The notes beneath the pieces are model-generated. The model was given only the letters and a program-made list of their open reading frames with translations. It was not told where the DNA came from and did no database searches. This document shows, piece by piece, positions 40,601-46,109 of a stretch of DNA of 64,000 bases (positions within the stretch are counted from its first letter, which is position 1; each line of letters begins with the position of its first letter). The translations under genes were made by a program, and so were the position numbers. This stretch comes from Toxotes chatareus (Eukaryota; Chordata; Actinopteri; Toxotidae): assembly GCA_016801885.1 (NCBI GenBank), contig CM028884.1, forward strand, positions 10,854,181 to 10,918,180, given 5' to 3'.

Positions 40601-40620
40601 GATTCCTCACCCGTGTCTAA
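4423..40620 (+). CDS. myo5a: Unconventional myosin Va heavy chain, 41 coding exons (first coding exon missing)
   Basis: Joining the exons listed separately gives one open frame of 5,589 nt (1,862 codons plus TAA). Order: motor head with P-loop GESGAGKT, switch [11 protein letters not shown] and switch II DIYGFE; six IQ motifs (exons 19-21); coiled-coil stalk (exons 21-34) with cassette exons B, D and F; globular dilute-type tail (exons 35-42). All introns are GT-AG and phases match throughout. Processive actin motor: in vertebrates it carries melanosomes through Rab27a and melanophilin, and ER and secretory vesicles in neurons. It is Va rather than Vb or Vc because of exon F (NEDGELWLV), the DEK microexon and the neighbouring gnb5. 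The short first coding exon (nine residues in mammals) must lie upstream. Teleosts often keep two copies (myo5aa, myo5ab); which one this is cannot be told here. Gene identity is near certain; exon numbers assume one missing coding exon. Confidence 0.97.
4534..7105. other. myo5a intron 2, with a complete hAT-type element
   Basis: A 2.6 kb intron. The only structured content seen is the hAT element at 5797-6865; the rest is ordinary AT-rich sequence. Confidence 0.85.
5797..6865. mobile_element. Non-autonomous hAT-like DNA transposon, copy 1
   Basis: The terminal inverted repeats start TAGGGGTGTGCC and end GGCACACCCCTA. The flanks are ATCAACAT (5789-5796) and ATCAACAC (6866-6873), an 8-bp target duplication with one mismatch. 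Both ends are packed with ATTCGAT/ATCGAATC-type subterminal motifs. Length 1,069 bp. An 8-bp duplication and this TIR style point to the hAT superfamily. No transposase could be recognised. A near-identical copy lies at 33789-34875. Compared with that copy, this one lacks about 14 bp and 8 bp near 6650-6685. Confidence 0.9.
7106..7277 (+). CDS. myo5a: myo5a exon 3: motor N-terminal subdomain
   Basis: 172 nt, phase 0 to 1. Contains [19 protein letters not shown] and [13 protein letters not shown], nearly invariant in class V motors; ends in the codon for the G of YCG. Confidence 0.97.
8056..8200 (+). CDS. myo5a: myo5a exon 4: motor domain
   Basis: 145 nt, phase 1 to 2. Encodes [16 protein letters not shown] and [17 protein letters not shown]. 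The donor is CAG|gtttgc, followed by a short TG run. Confidence 0.97.
8201..9997. other. myo5a intron 4, repeat-rich
   Basis: Holds a decayed Tc1-like element (8597-9271). It is followed at about 9340-9800 by sequence like decayed dispersed teleost repeats (AAATTTATTTACTTGTATCTATAGC, then GAGTTTATTCCAAGG). The second part is a tentative call. Confidence 0.5.
8597..9271. mobile_element. Decayed, internally deleted Tc1/mariner-type element
   Basis: The right end reads CCAACACTTTTGGCCACATCTGTA, the reverse complement of a Tc1-type TIR (TACAGATGTGGCCAAAAGTG). The left end TACACACATTGCTGAAAGTGTTGG is its degraded partner, and both start at TA. At about 675 bp it is far shorter than a 1.6 kb autonomous element, and stops and indels remove any usable transposase frame. 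Minus-strand text such as CAGGACGACCAGGACAACC may be a transposase remnant. Confidence 0.65.
9998..10154 (+). CDS. myo5a: myo5a exon 5: P-loop
   Basis: 157 nt, phase 2 to 0. Carries the Walker A / P-loop GESGAGKT inside [19 protein letters not shown], then [18 protein letters not shown] and NPIME. This is the ATP-phosphate binding exon of the motor. Confidence 0.98.
10155..12160. other. myo5a intron 5
   Basis: Contains a pyrimidine-rich, proline-ORF-generating stretch (about 10620-10930), two short TG tracts (11084-11101, 11263-11279) and a foldback MITE at 11614-12022. Confidence 0.7.
11614..12022. mobile_element. Foldback MITE of a common teleost type
   Basis: The outer arms ATAGTTCAACATTTGAGGAAAT (left) and ATTTCCCAAAAACCTGAACTAT (right) are inverted copies. 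The inner parts also pair: GGTAAATATGAAGCTACC with CAGCTAGCTTAGCTTAGCAT on the left against TATGCTAAACTAACCGGCTG with TTTCATATTTACC on the right. About 409 bp with no coding potential. The superfamily is unassigned because no clean target duplication is visible. Confidence 0.75.
12161..12304 (+). CDS. myo5a: myo5a exon 6: switch I
   Basis: 48 codons, phase 0 to 0. [19 protein letters not shown] contains switch I (NxNSSRFGK), which contacts ATP and Mg; then [20 protein letters not shown]. Confidence 0.98.
12305..14635. other. myo5a intron 6, nothing recognised
   Basis: 2.3 kb without an identifiable gene or transposon. Short CA-rich patches occur near 12490 and 13230. A 140-codon antisense open frame at 14005-14427 resembles no known protein and is treated as chance. 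Confidence 0.6.
14636..14717 (+). CDS. myo5a: myo5a exon 7: motor, upper 50K
   Basis: 82 nt, phase 0 to 1. Encodes [20 protein letters not shown], the characteristic myosin NYHIFYQL helix. Confidence 0.97.
14718..16294. other. myo5a intron 7, nothing recognised
   Basis: 1.6 kb with a C-homopolymer near 15268 and two CA tracts around 15443-15540. No exon or element is recognised. Confidence 0.6.
16295..16402 (+). CDS. myo5a: myo5a exon 8: motor domain
   Basis: 108 nt, phase 1 to 1. Encodes [20 protein letters not shown], aligning to the vertebrate SFHYTKQGGSPVIEGVDD segment. Confidence 0.95.
16578..16684 (+). CDS. myo5a: myo5a exon 9: motor domain
   Basis: 107 nt, phase 1 to 0. Encodes [20 protein letters not shown], the conserved myosin helix before loop 1-proximal sequence; ends RDSDSSVIA. 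Confidence 0.96.
16685..17653. other. myo5a intron 9, nothing recognised
   Basis: About 970 bp of AT-rich sequence with no exon, RNA or transposon signal that I can see. Confidence 0.6.
17654..17919 (+). CDS. myo5a: myo5a exon 10: lower 50K start and switch II, first part
   Basis: 266 nt, phase 0 to 2. Encodes [36 protein letters not shown] and ends [12 protein letters not shown], splitting the switch II DIYGFE motif at the junction with exon 11. Confidence 0.98.
18238..18319 (+). CDS. myo5a: myo5a exon 11: switch II end and relay helix
   Basis: 82 nt, phase 2 to 0. [19 protein letters not shown] completes switch II and begins the relay helix; ends KLQQQFNM. Confidence 0.98.
18443..18583 (+). 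CDS. myo5a: myo5a exon 12: relay and actin interface
   Basis: 47 codons, phase 0. [17 protein letters not shown] and [17 protein letters not shown]. The acceptor is preceded by a (TG)9 run rather than a normal pyrimidine tract. Confidence 0.98.
18584..19382. other. myo5a intron 12, nothing recognised
   Basis: About 800 bp. Antisense open frames here have no recognisable similarity. Confidence 0.6.
19383..19508 (+). CDS. myo5a: myo5a exon 13: actin-binding region
   Basis: 42 codons, phase 0. [18 protein letters not shown] then [19 protein letters not shown], the class V counterpart of the helix-loop-helix actin contact. Confidence 0.97.
19509..20304. other. myo5a intron 13, nothing recognised
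   Basis: About 800 bp of AT-rich sequence without a clear element. Confidence 0.6.
20305..20388 (+). CDS. myo5a: myo5a exon 14: motor domain
   Basis: 28 codons, phase 0. [20 protein letters not shown], the conserved EKNKDTV segment of myosin motors. Confidence 0.97.
20389..23725. other. myo5a intron 14, largest motor intron
   Basis: 3.3 kb. A long CA microsatellite at 21157-21228 is the main feature. Near 23200-23240 GTCATATATG recurs in direct and inverted form. No exon or transposon was recognised. Confidence 0.6.
21157..21228. repeat. Interrupted (CA)n microsatellite
   Basis: About 72 nt of CA repeats broken by single CG and TA interruptions, in intron 14 of myo5a. Confidence 0.95.
23726..23881 (+). 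CDS. myo5a: myo5a exon 15: loop 2
   Basis: 52 codons, phase 0. [19 protein letters not shown], a variable Gly/Thr/Arg-rich stretch, then [10 protein letters not shown]. Loop 2 is the charged surface loop that touches actin. It is the least conserved part of the head here, as in the family. Confidence 0.96.
24185..24282 (+). CDS. myo5a: myo5a exon 16: motor domain
   Basis: 98 nt, phase 0 to 2. [19 protein letters not shown] then VRCIKPND, a myosin signature. A GAT-rich simple repeat (24128-24172) sits just before the acceptor. Confidence 0.98.
24574..24660 (+). CDS. myo5a: myo5a exon 17: SH1 helix
   Basis: 87 nt, phase 2 to 2. [20 protein letters not shown] includes the SH1/SH2 reactive-cysteine region that links motor and converter. 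Confidence 0.98.
24929..25037 (+). CDS. myo5a: myo5a exon 18: converter
   Basis: 109 nt, phase 2 to 0. [18 protein letters not shown], start of the converter. The acceptor is (TG)n directly followed by TCACAG, with almost no pyrimidine tract. Confidence 0.97.
25231..25442 (+). CDS. myo5a: myo5a exon 19: converter end, IQ1 and IQ2
   Basis: 212 nt, phase 0 to 2. [20 protein letters not shown] ends the converter. IQ1 is [20 protein letters not shown] and IQ2 is [16 protein letters not shown]. These bind calmodulin or light chains and form the lever arm. Confidence 0.98.
25663..25819 (+). CDS. myo5a: myo5a exon 20: IQ3 and IQ4
   Basis: 157 nt, phase 2 to 0. IQ3 [18 protein letters not shown] and IQ4 [18 protein letters not shown]. 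Confidence 0.97.
25932..26171 (+). CDS. myo5a: myo5a exon 21: IQ5, IQ6 and start of coiled coil
   Basis: 80 codons, phase 0. IQ5 [19 protein letters not shown]6 [18 protein letters not shown], then [19 protein letters not shown], the start of the dimerising coiled coil. That makes six IQs in total, the class V number. Confidence 0.98.
26261..26509 (+). CDS. myo5a: myo5a exon 22: proximal coiled coil
   Basis: 83 codons, phase 0. Heptad-rich, e.g. [19 protein letters not shown]. Codons are markedly GC-rich compared with the flanking introns. Confidence 0.95.
26510..27408. other. myo5a intron 22, nothing recognised
   Basis: About 900 bp with a (TG)12 run near 27019-27042. No element was recognised. 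Confidence 0.6.
27409..27502 (+). CDS. myo5a: myo5a exon 23: coiled coil
   Basis: 94 nt, phase 0 to 1. [19 protein letters not shown], then [10 protein letters not shown]. Confidence 0.94.
27633..27781 (+). CDS. myo5a: myo5a exon 24: coiled coil
   Basis: 149 nt, phase 1 to 0. [20 protein letters not shown] and [18 protein letters not shown], matching the vertebrate LDLNDERLRYQNLL stretch. Confidence 0.97.
28087..28200 (+). CDS. myo5a: myo5a exon 25: flexible Ser/Thr-rich stalk segment
   Basis: 38 codons, phase 0. [20 protein letters not shown] aligns to the vertebrate [18 protein letters not shown] linker between coiled coils. Its length and phase would suit a cassette, but I cannot tell whether it is skipped. 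Confidence 0.95.
28307..28441 (+). CDS. myo5a: myo5a exon 26: coiled coil
   Basis: 45 codons, phase 0. [20 protein letters not shown], matching human [15 protein letters not shown]. The donor is the weaker AGG|gtactg. Confidence 0.94.
28730..28786 (+). CDS. myo5a: myo5a exon 27: coiled coil
   Basis: 19 codons, phase 0. [15 protein letters not shown], matching human [11 protein letters not shown]. Confidence 0.95.
28953..29180 (+). CDS. myo5a: myo5a exon 28: coiled coil
   Basis: 76 codons, phase 0. [20 protein letters not shown], a Gly/Ala-rich break, then [20 protein letters not shown]. It ends HHK, just before the light-chain-binding microexon. Confidence 0.97.
29764..29772 (+). CDS. myo5a: myo5a exon B: 9-nt microexon (DEK)
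   Basis: GATGAGAAG lies between a long pyrimidine tract ending CCCACAG and the donor gtacag. It is phase 0 both sides and is the counterpart of mammalian exon B (DDK), which is included in brain. With exon 30 it makes DEKETMTE, matching the mammalian DDKNTMTD site for dynein light chain DYNLL2. A TGC at 29751-29753, about 10 nt from the acceptor, fits the SRRM4-type neuronal microexon signal (inference). An exon this short is invisible to ORF scans; the call rests on the splice sites, phase and homologous position. Confidence 0.85.
29773..31433. other. myo5a intron after exon B, nothing recognised
   Basis: 1.66 kb. A (CA)9 run occurs near 31220. No element or RNA was recognised. Confidence 0.6.
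31434..31534 (+). CDS. myo5a: myo5a exon 30: distal stalk
   Basis: 101 nt, phase 0 to 2. Begins [13 protein letters not shown] (second half of the DYNLL-type motif) and ends [13 protein letters not shown], matching human IAQAYIGLKETNR. Confidence 0.96.
31719..31775 (+). CDS. myo5a: myo5a exon D candidate (alternative cassette)
   Basis: 57 nt between CTGTGCAG and gtaaca, phase 2 to 2, so it can be included or skipped without changing frame. Encodes [19 protein letters not shown]. It lies exactly where vertebrate MYO5A has alternative exon D, between the GLKETNR exon and exon F. Exon D is known in mammals for Rab10 binding. Assignment is by position, phase and clean splice sites, not remembered sequence. 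Confidence 0.7.
31776..33059. other. myo5a intron between exons D and F
   Basis: 1.28 kb. It holds a 73-bp terminal-inverted-repeat element at 32180-32252 and a G9 homopolymer near 32058; otherwise nothing recognised. Confidence 0.7.
32180..32252. mobile_element. 73-bp miniature inverted-repeat element
   Basis: Starts CAGGGTGTCCGCGGGG and ends CCTGCAGACACCCTG, imperfect inverted repeats covering nearly half the element. It is flanked on both sides by ATGGAA (32174-32179 and 32253-32258). The interior has a repeated TCTTAAAAAG. Family unassigned. The 6-bp duplication is short for hAT, and a chance match cannot be excluded. Confidence 0.75.
33060..33140 (+). CDS. myo5a: myo5a exon F: melanophilin-binding cassette
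   Basis: 81 nt, phase 2 to 2. Encodes [20 protein letters not shown], clearly homologous to mammalian exon F ([20 protein letters not shown]). In mammals exon F is included in melanocytes and binds melanophilin, linking myosin Va to Rab27a on melanosomes. Being frame-neutral, it is a true cassette. Its presence implies a pigment-cell isoform in this fish. Confidence 0.93.
33141..35556. other. myo5a intron after exon F, with a second hAT element
   Basis: 2.4 kb. T-homopolymers at about 33172-33183 and 33441-33458, the hAT copy at 33789-34875, and a very long pyrimidine-rich tract at about 35260-35556 leading to the next acceptor. Confidence 0.8.
33789..34875. mobile_element. Non-autonomous hAT-like DNA transposon, copy 2
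   Basis: Same family and orientation as 5797-6865. Ends TAGGGGTGTGCC and GGCACACCCCTA, with a perfect 8-bp duplication ATGCTACC at 33781-33788 and 34876-34883. Length 1,087 bp. It keeps two short TTCCGCG-containing segments that copy 1 has lost, so it is closer to the full-length non-autonomous form. Confidence 0.93.
35557..35755 (+). CDS. myo5a: myo5a exon 33: distal coiled coil
   Basis: 199 nt, phase 2 to 0. [20 protein letters not shown], then [20 protein letters not shown] and [18 protein letters not shown], almost identical to mammalian MYO5A. Confidence 0.98.
35756..37131. other. myo5a intron 33, nothing recognised
   Basis: 1.4 kb of ordinary sequence with a short CA run near 36390. 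Confidence 0.6.
37132..37225 (+). CDS. myo5a: myo5a exon 34: last coiled coil
   Basis: 94 nt, phase 0 to 1. [20 protein letters not shown], then [11 protein letters not shown]. Confidence 0.97.
37322..37471 (+). CDS. myo5a: myo5a exon 35: entry to globular tail
   Basis: 150 nt, phase 1 to 1. [20 protein letters not shown], then [20 protein letters not shown], start of the cargo-binding tail. The acceptor is (TG)8 followed by TCCTAG. Confidence 0.97.
37808..37962 (+). CDS. myo5a: myo5a exon 36: globular tail
   Basis: 155 nt, phase 1 to 0. [20 protein letters not shown], then [19 protein letters not shown]. The donor runs straight into a TG microsatellite. Confidence 0.98.
37966..38014. repeat. 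(TG)n microsatellite at a splice donor
   Basis: About 48 nt of TG with CG interruptions, starting within 4 nt of the exon 36 donor AAAG|gtatgtg. Confidence 0.95.
38368..38457 (+). CDS. myo5a: myo5a exon 37: globular tail
   Basis: 30 codons, phase 0. [20 protein letters not shown], then [10 protein letters not shown]. Confidence 0.98.
38706..38856 (+). CDS. myo5a: myo5a exon 38: globular tail
   Basis: 151 nt, phase 0 to 1. [20 protein letters not shown], then [17 protein letters not shown] and LQPMI. Confidence 0.98.
38983..39265 (+). CDS. myo5a: myo5a exon 39: dilute-domain core
   Basis: 283 nt, phase 1 to 2. [36 protein letters not shown] and [30 protein letters not shown] keeps the serine region phosphorylated in mammalian and frog tails to release cargo. 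The acceptor follows a (TG)10 run. Confidence 0.98.
39397..39571 (+). CDS. myo5a: myo5a exon 40: globular tail
   Basis: 175 nt, phase 2 to 0. [40 protein letters not shown] and [12 protein letters not shown]. Confidence 0.98.
39735..39815 (+). CDS. myo5a: myo5a exon 41: globular tail
   Basis: 27 codons, phase 0. [20 protein letters not shown], then AFIRTIQ. Confidence 0.98.
39900..40115. repeat. Inverted-arm element with a TA-rich core
   Basis: The left arm CCTTTATTGTCATTGTATAA (39901 on) is the inverse of the right arm TTGTGCAATGACAATAAAG (ending about 40114). Further inward, GGAATTTGC pairs loosely with CAATTTCG. Between them is a TATATGTA simple repeat (about 39980-40060). The arms resemble the TTTATTGTCATTGTACA ends common in teleost repeats. 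It lies in the last myo5a intron. Confidence 0.6.
40468..40620 (+). CDS. myo5a: myo5a exon 42: C-terminus and stop
   Basis: 51 codons including TAA, phase 0. [20 protein letters not shown], then [12 protein letters not shown]; the class V tail ends in the same way (F.SRV/TRV). Confidence 0.98.
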   Translation, partial: TRLRDRCESPQLLMDTKMIYPVTFPFNPSSLALETIQIPGSLNLGFLTRV

Positions 40621-42015
40621 ACCAAGGCAACGCAGGACGACTCTGAGCCCTGCAGCGTTTTTTTGGCTTAGCATCCACTGTTGGAATTGCAGGTCACATG
40701 AATGACACCCACTGGCCCCAAAAAAGCCCCATACACAGTCATCACAAGAGAAATAAATACATTTTTGGGGGCGTCACAAACACTACAGATTTGTATTAAC
40801 ACAATTTGAGCAGTTATGTCCAAAATATTTATTGAAAAGTCTCCTGTTGGTGTCCAGTTCTCCTCAACGTCCCTGGTCGGAAATCTGGACATTAACACAC
40901 AAAACAGGCTAAAATAAACACACAACATCCCCCCCATCCTGAACTTTAAACATGTCGTCTGTACTATACTTACATCCTCTGTATGTACACATGCACGCCT
41001 ACACTTTCGTGCACCTTCTCTCTGGCAAAAACGCACAAAAACACACAAAACCCACAGTCGCCGCCGCTGCTGTCAGTTTAAATCTGGCTGTAAAACACCG
41101 TTATCCATCCACTGCTTGTACAAACGCCTGCCTCTTAGAGAAGCCACAGGACCAGATCGATGCCGACATCAACACCCGGGTCTGACTTAGTGATCTCGAC
41201 CCCGGTTACCCCAGCTCCCTCCTCTGTGTTTCAGGTAGTGGTTATGGTAGTTCTTCTTCTTGTCATCATCTCGTTCTCCAGTGAGAATGTACGTATCCGT
41301 ACGGGAGAGCAGGCCCAAAAGGAGGTGCGGAGACCTCACGACAAGGAATAATGTGGCAACTTGTAGTCTGGCTTGAAAGTGAATTCGGAGTCTTAGCAGA
41401 AAGCCAGTTGAGTGCTAATGATAGCTCTCTCTCCAGTCCATGTTGATGTTACCACGAACCAAGCTTCGTTCTGTATGCTGTCATTTTACTCTCTGAACAC
41501 AGTCAAGCCAAGACAGAACTCATCGTCTTGTACTATATTATTTATACATATATAAATATATATATAAATATGAATAACACATATCATGTATTTTATTTAT
41601 TGCATTTGCCTCCGTCCCCATCCTCCCTTTTTATGATTAGAAGCTTTCTCTTAGCAGAAAATGCGTCCGACGTGAAGGATGGGACCATCATTTCCCAAGA
41701 TGAACAGCTTAGTAAACACTGTTTTAGTTCCACTGTAGGCTGTTTACGTCAGTACCAGGTAAATTATATAGGATAGTTTAACGAGTGCCGGCACAGATGA
41801 TTATTTGTTAGGTCATTTAACGTAGAGATGTTGCTTTATCGTCATATCCTGCATTTCTGGCAGATGAAGTGTAGCAGGTTAGAAGGAAGGTACAAGGTCT
41901 TAAACTCTGCCAAGGCTTTAACCTGCTACAGTTTTTACTGTTTACAGCTGTGACTAGAGCTGAGCGTCACAGGACACACTGACTCAAAGATATTTACTCA
42001 AACATGAACACAGAC

Positions 42016-42060
<45 letters not shown>

Positions 42061-42083
42061 CATATACACACACACACACACAC
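42016..42083. repeat. (AT)n(GT)n...(CA)n repeat forming a perfect hairpin
   Basis: AT then GT repeats end in TATA, followed by CA, then TATA and CA repeats. Bases 42040-42060 and 42063-42083 are exact reverse complements (21-nt arms, 2-nt loop). It lies in the presumed myo5a 3' UTR. Confidence 0.9.
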
Positions 42084-44388
42084 TTATAACATTACACTTA
42101 CTGCTGTGTCCCCAGGGGTTTTCACGCTCTGAACACTTCCTTCTCTGGTCAGAGTTTTGAAAATGTTTTACCATCATCATTGTGTAATTATTTATTTTCA
42201 GTATTGTCATGTTCTTAAGATGATGTGTATCGTATAGCCATGCGTCAGTGGGCAGAATGGAGAGAAGCGGTTTCGCTGAAGTTGGTTTTGGGAGAGCTTG
42301 CCTCAGATCTGTTTAGCTTTACTACGATTTTCTCTGCTGTATCCTGACTCTAACACTAACTGCAGCTTTGTGGACCGATTCCTCTACTCGCCTCCTGCCT
42401 GTCCTCCCCTATGCCTTCCTGTTTAGAGGAGCTCTTATAACCAAAAACATACTGACATAGTAAGAGATTGTTTTTTCTCTTTTGTGCACAGATTGTTTTG
42501 GTTCAGATATCCAGACATATTTGGTACGTGCTTTTCAAAGGATCGGTGGGGTGGTGACATTGCACCACATCAATCACTGACTCAGTATAGCTTCAGTGTG
42601 CTATACAGCACGCACTGCTGCTGCTACTGCTGCCCCCGTCCAACCTGCATGCTTTACCAGCTACCAGACATTAACCCGCATGATGCTACAGCTTTTTTTT
42701 TTTTTTTTAAACTTTTGGTGTAACTGAGTCATTGGATGAGTGTCAGGAATCTACCCGTTGTTACAAAAAGTCCTTTGTCTCTAGTGTTCAATACGTTTAC
42801 TTTCGTTTTTTTACCATTAGTATTAGTAGCCAACCACATTTGCCTCTTGCCCACGTGTGAACCTTATTTTGCCCAGTGACCTTATCCCTTAACAGCGAAA
42901 TTTCACTTTGATAGAAATATTTTGTTTTTATTTTGAGGTGCTTACATGCATAGGAGATTGTGAATGGTCACCAAAACTGAACTCAGTACTTATTTTTTAT
43001 TTTATTTTTTGAAAGCTTAGTCTTACAAACAAGTCTTCTGAAGCAAAAAAAAAAAAAAAAAACAAGCAAAGATGCAAAATATTTTACAGTAGCGAGAACT
43101 AGGGAAACATCAGCGATACAGCACGTGCTGAGAAATAAAGTTTTATCTGAAATGAAGCAGCTCATTAAGCCACAAAGCAGACCACTCTCACTCTGACAAG
43201 AACGAGCCACAGATGAAAACACGTTGTAAGTGGAATGAAGAGAATTTAGTATGTGAAATAGTTTTGTGTTGCACTTGTCTTTGGAAAATAATTTGATATC
43301 CATGTGTTCACACTGGGACCATTTTAGTCCATCTGCCTTTTGTCACCTTGTTTGGATTTAAAGGTGGTTTAAGGTCTGTGTAAAGAGTACATATATGAAG
43401 ACAGAGACGGTAGCTGAAGGAATTAATTAATCATATGAATGTTTAATAATGTTAATGAAGTGTATCATGATTTTAGCTGCACATTGTGAACAAAGCCTTA
43501 TCTGAATTATTTGCTATCTGAATGACTTACACACATTATCAACATTGTGGCATTGTTTTTTTTTTCAGTCAGTGCAGTATTTTTTTTCCCACTGTAAAAT
43601 GAATATAAGTTGTTAAATGTGATCATTTTGTGTCATTTTGTCCTAAATTTGGTGTAACATATGGGTTGCTGTCAAAATGCACTTTTTAAACATTGCAGAG
43701 GAAGTAGGATAAATAATAGATGGAAATGGGCTGTAAAAAGATATATGTCACAAATAAGAGCTTTTTTTTCTCTCTCTCCCTCTTTACACAGCTGTGGCCC
43801 CTAAAGCTTCCTCTACCACATTCCCTGTAGGACTGGGCGCTTCCTTTTCTTGATCAGTGATTTTTCTTGCTGTTTTATTAAACTATCAATTAATGCAAGC
43901 CATAGGTAAGAAAGTATACACTCAGTCAGTATGGACGCATACCCAGCCTTCTCAGACTCTATCCTTGTGGCTGGCCTAGTTTCAGAGGAGGAAAAAAAAG
44001 TACGAGTTCATTCATCAGTTCGTATTGTTGAGCCGAACCGCGGCGTCTTGCTCCCCCTGGGCTTCTCTTGGGCTCTCAAACAAGAGAAAATTTCATTCCT
44101 TCACTCTGCGTTTTGACATCAAAGAGAGAGTTGGTTGTATGATATGACGTAGACATTATAAATTACCATTGTTATCAGCACTAGTGTTGATTGTGCCATT
44201 TAGAAAAAAAAAAAAAGAAAAATCATTAAAAACAGACGATATATCATCACCCCAGCTCTTGTGGTAACTGGCTGAAGCCAGGACCAACATGTTTCCTCTC
44301 TAAACCCATGTGTACATTTGACAAACTGGACTGTTTGTAGTTTCTGGTAGCTGTGCTTAGTGAATGTGTTCACCATTAAGAAACTTGG

Positions 44389-44421
44389 AATAAATTGTCA
44401 AATCTGTAAAAGTAAAATAAA
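44389..44421 (+). terminator. Paired poly(A) signals, distal end of myo5a
   Basis: AATAAA at 44389-44394 and again at 44416-44421, followed within 50 nt by GT- and T-rich sequence (GGTTGTTTGTGGG, then TTTTTTTATT), a normal cleavage-site arrangement. Confidence 0.5.
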
Positions 44422-44440
44422 AGAATCCAGCACTGGTGGG

Positions 44441-45983
44441 TTGTTTGTGGGAGATTATTTTTTTATTCTCCTATTTTTTCCTCCATATTTAACTCCATTT
44501 TTTTCAGTCACAGGAAAAACATCTATTTGTAGCAGAAAACTTTATGACAACCAAATCAAATGACTGGTAATTTAAAAAAAAAAACAAATTATTATTTGTA
44601 TCTGAGAAGTAATTTTTCCTGCAGTTTGTGAAACTTACAATTCAGATTTCACAGTTTATCCTTTTCAGTTCATGTTACAACAAGTTGGTAATGCAATGAA
44701 CAGGACTGGCTGAATATTACACCGGGCAGTTGAAGAAAACGATTTTTGTAAATTTTAAATCAATAACGAGCTCTGGATTAGGCTGTAAACATAACCTTCC
44801 AGGTCTTGCGGGAGCATGGAGGTAAAAGCAGAGCAGAGTCACAGCTTAAACACTTTACTAAGAAGCTTACAGTTCCCTCTCTGTCCCTCTCTGACAATCC
44901 TCTTCACTGGGAAAACTCAACTTAGTGCTCCTGGGACAAATACCTGCTGTACGGAGGAGGGAAAAAAGTTCTCTTGTGGGGTAAGATTTATTATTCATCT
45001 TTTATTAGCCTTTGTTTTGTTTTGTTTTTAGCCATTGTTAACTGTTGGAATATTGTGATTCAGTATACTAATGGTGCATTTTGTATTCACATGCATGGGT
45101 TTAATTTGTAGAATCAGCTGTGTAAATGTAACTAGAGTTCACAGTAAATGCCTCGTGATACCCCTTTGTGGTAAAAGACCTGTATTTGATCGTGCTGAAT
45201 GTCGTACTGTTTTCCCAAATGCCCCAGTGCAAAAAAACAAAACAAAAAAAAAATCTAACTAAATTTAACAACCCCCCAAAAAAAGATTATTACCTGAACA
45301 GAAAGTGTCAAGTTCATAAATTCAAACTACTGAGGACAAATGGAAACAGGGATCATCAGATATGATAAGTCTGTGTGTGGATCAAATGGCTGATATAATC
45401 ACATGATATCACTTTATCCTGTTCCACATTCTACACACTGTATGTATCATTTTGGTATTGGACTAAACATGTAATGATGATGAACTTCAGTTTCTTAATA
45501 AGCTCGTAGTTTCCTGAGTATGTACATGTTCGCTTCTCTTCCCCATGACTCTGCTGGGTTTTGTAAGATATATTGTTTGAAAATTACAACTAGGAAACAA
45601 GTTACCGCTTCAAATAGAGGTGCAGTACATTGGTACATATCACAGTGGTGATAAAATGTAGATCTAAGTGGTAAATGACTATTTTCAGGGGTAATTAGAA
45701 CTTGCAAAGTGTTTGTCATGTGCAGTTCCCAGAATAGCTGTGCTTCATTTCTCTCCTCTGGAGCTCAGAGAAGGATCAGGCTGGAGTAGATTACCAACTA
45801 CTTATCTCCTGGGCCACACACACACACACACACAGGCCAAGTGGTCACAATCCAGCACAAGAAATACAAAGAGCCACAATCAATACAAAGATATCTCCAA
45901 CCTGTTGTCTATATCTGACTGAATTAACATTCGTGTTTGTGTGTCTGTGTTTTCCGCAGGCGCGTTGGTGATCATCTGCAGCC
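44441..45983. other. Intergenic / gnb5 long-isoform upstream region
   Basis: About 1.5 kb between the presumed myo5a poly(A) site and the long-isoform start codon of gnb5. A (CA)10 run lies near 45815. A good acceptor, TTTTCCGCAG (about 45950-45959), sits 24 nt before the ATG, so an untranslated first exon may lie in this interval. No TATA box stood out. Confidence 0.5.
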
Positions 45984-46109
45984 ATGTGTGACCAGACATT
46001 CATGGCGGCCACTTTTGGCCCCTGCGAAAGCTGCGGGAACCCCAGTCCTCTAATGAACATCTACATTAAGAGCGAGCCCATCAACTACTGCTCCTTCTGC
46101 GTGGAAGTG
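45984..46109 (+). CDS. gnb5: gnb5 exon 1L: long-isoform N-terminus
   Basis: 42 codons starting MCDQTFMAATFGPCESCG, ending INYCSFCVEV before gtgcgt, phase 0. Aligns to the mammalian long-form extension (MCDQTF...NYCTFCVEM), also 42 residues. Two CxxC pairs (C14/C17 and C36/C39) are kept. The start is fixed by homology. Confidence 0.93.

Larger units (their letters stand above)
40621..44440 (+). other. myo5a: myo5a 3' UTR (probable extent)
   Basis: After the stop there is about 3.8 kb without another gene. AATAAA hexamers occur early (40752-40757) and in a late pair (44389-44394 and 44416-44421) just before the likely cleavage zone. Long UTRs are usual for MYO5A; several lengths are possible. 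A compound TA/TG/CA hairpin repeat lies at 42016-42083. The extent is inferred. Confidence 0.5.

Noticed and set aside
44774..44782. CRX-type site (CTAATCC on the minus strand) upstream of the photoreceptor-type gnb5 start
   Set aside because: A single 7-bp match 1.2 kb away is expected by chance; no cluster of sites seen.
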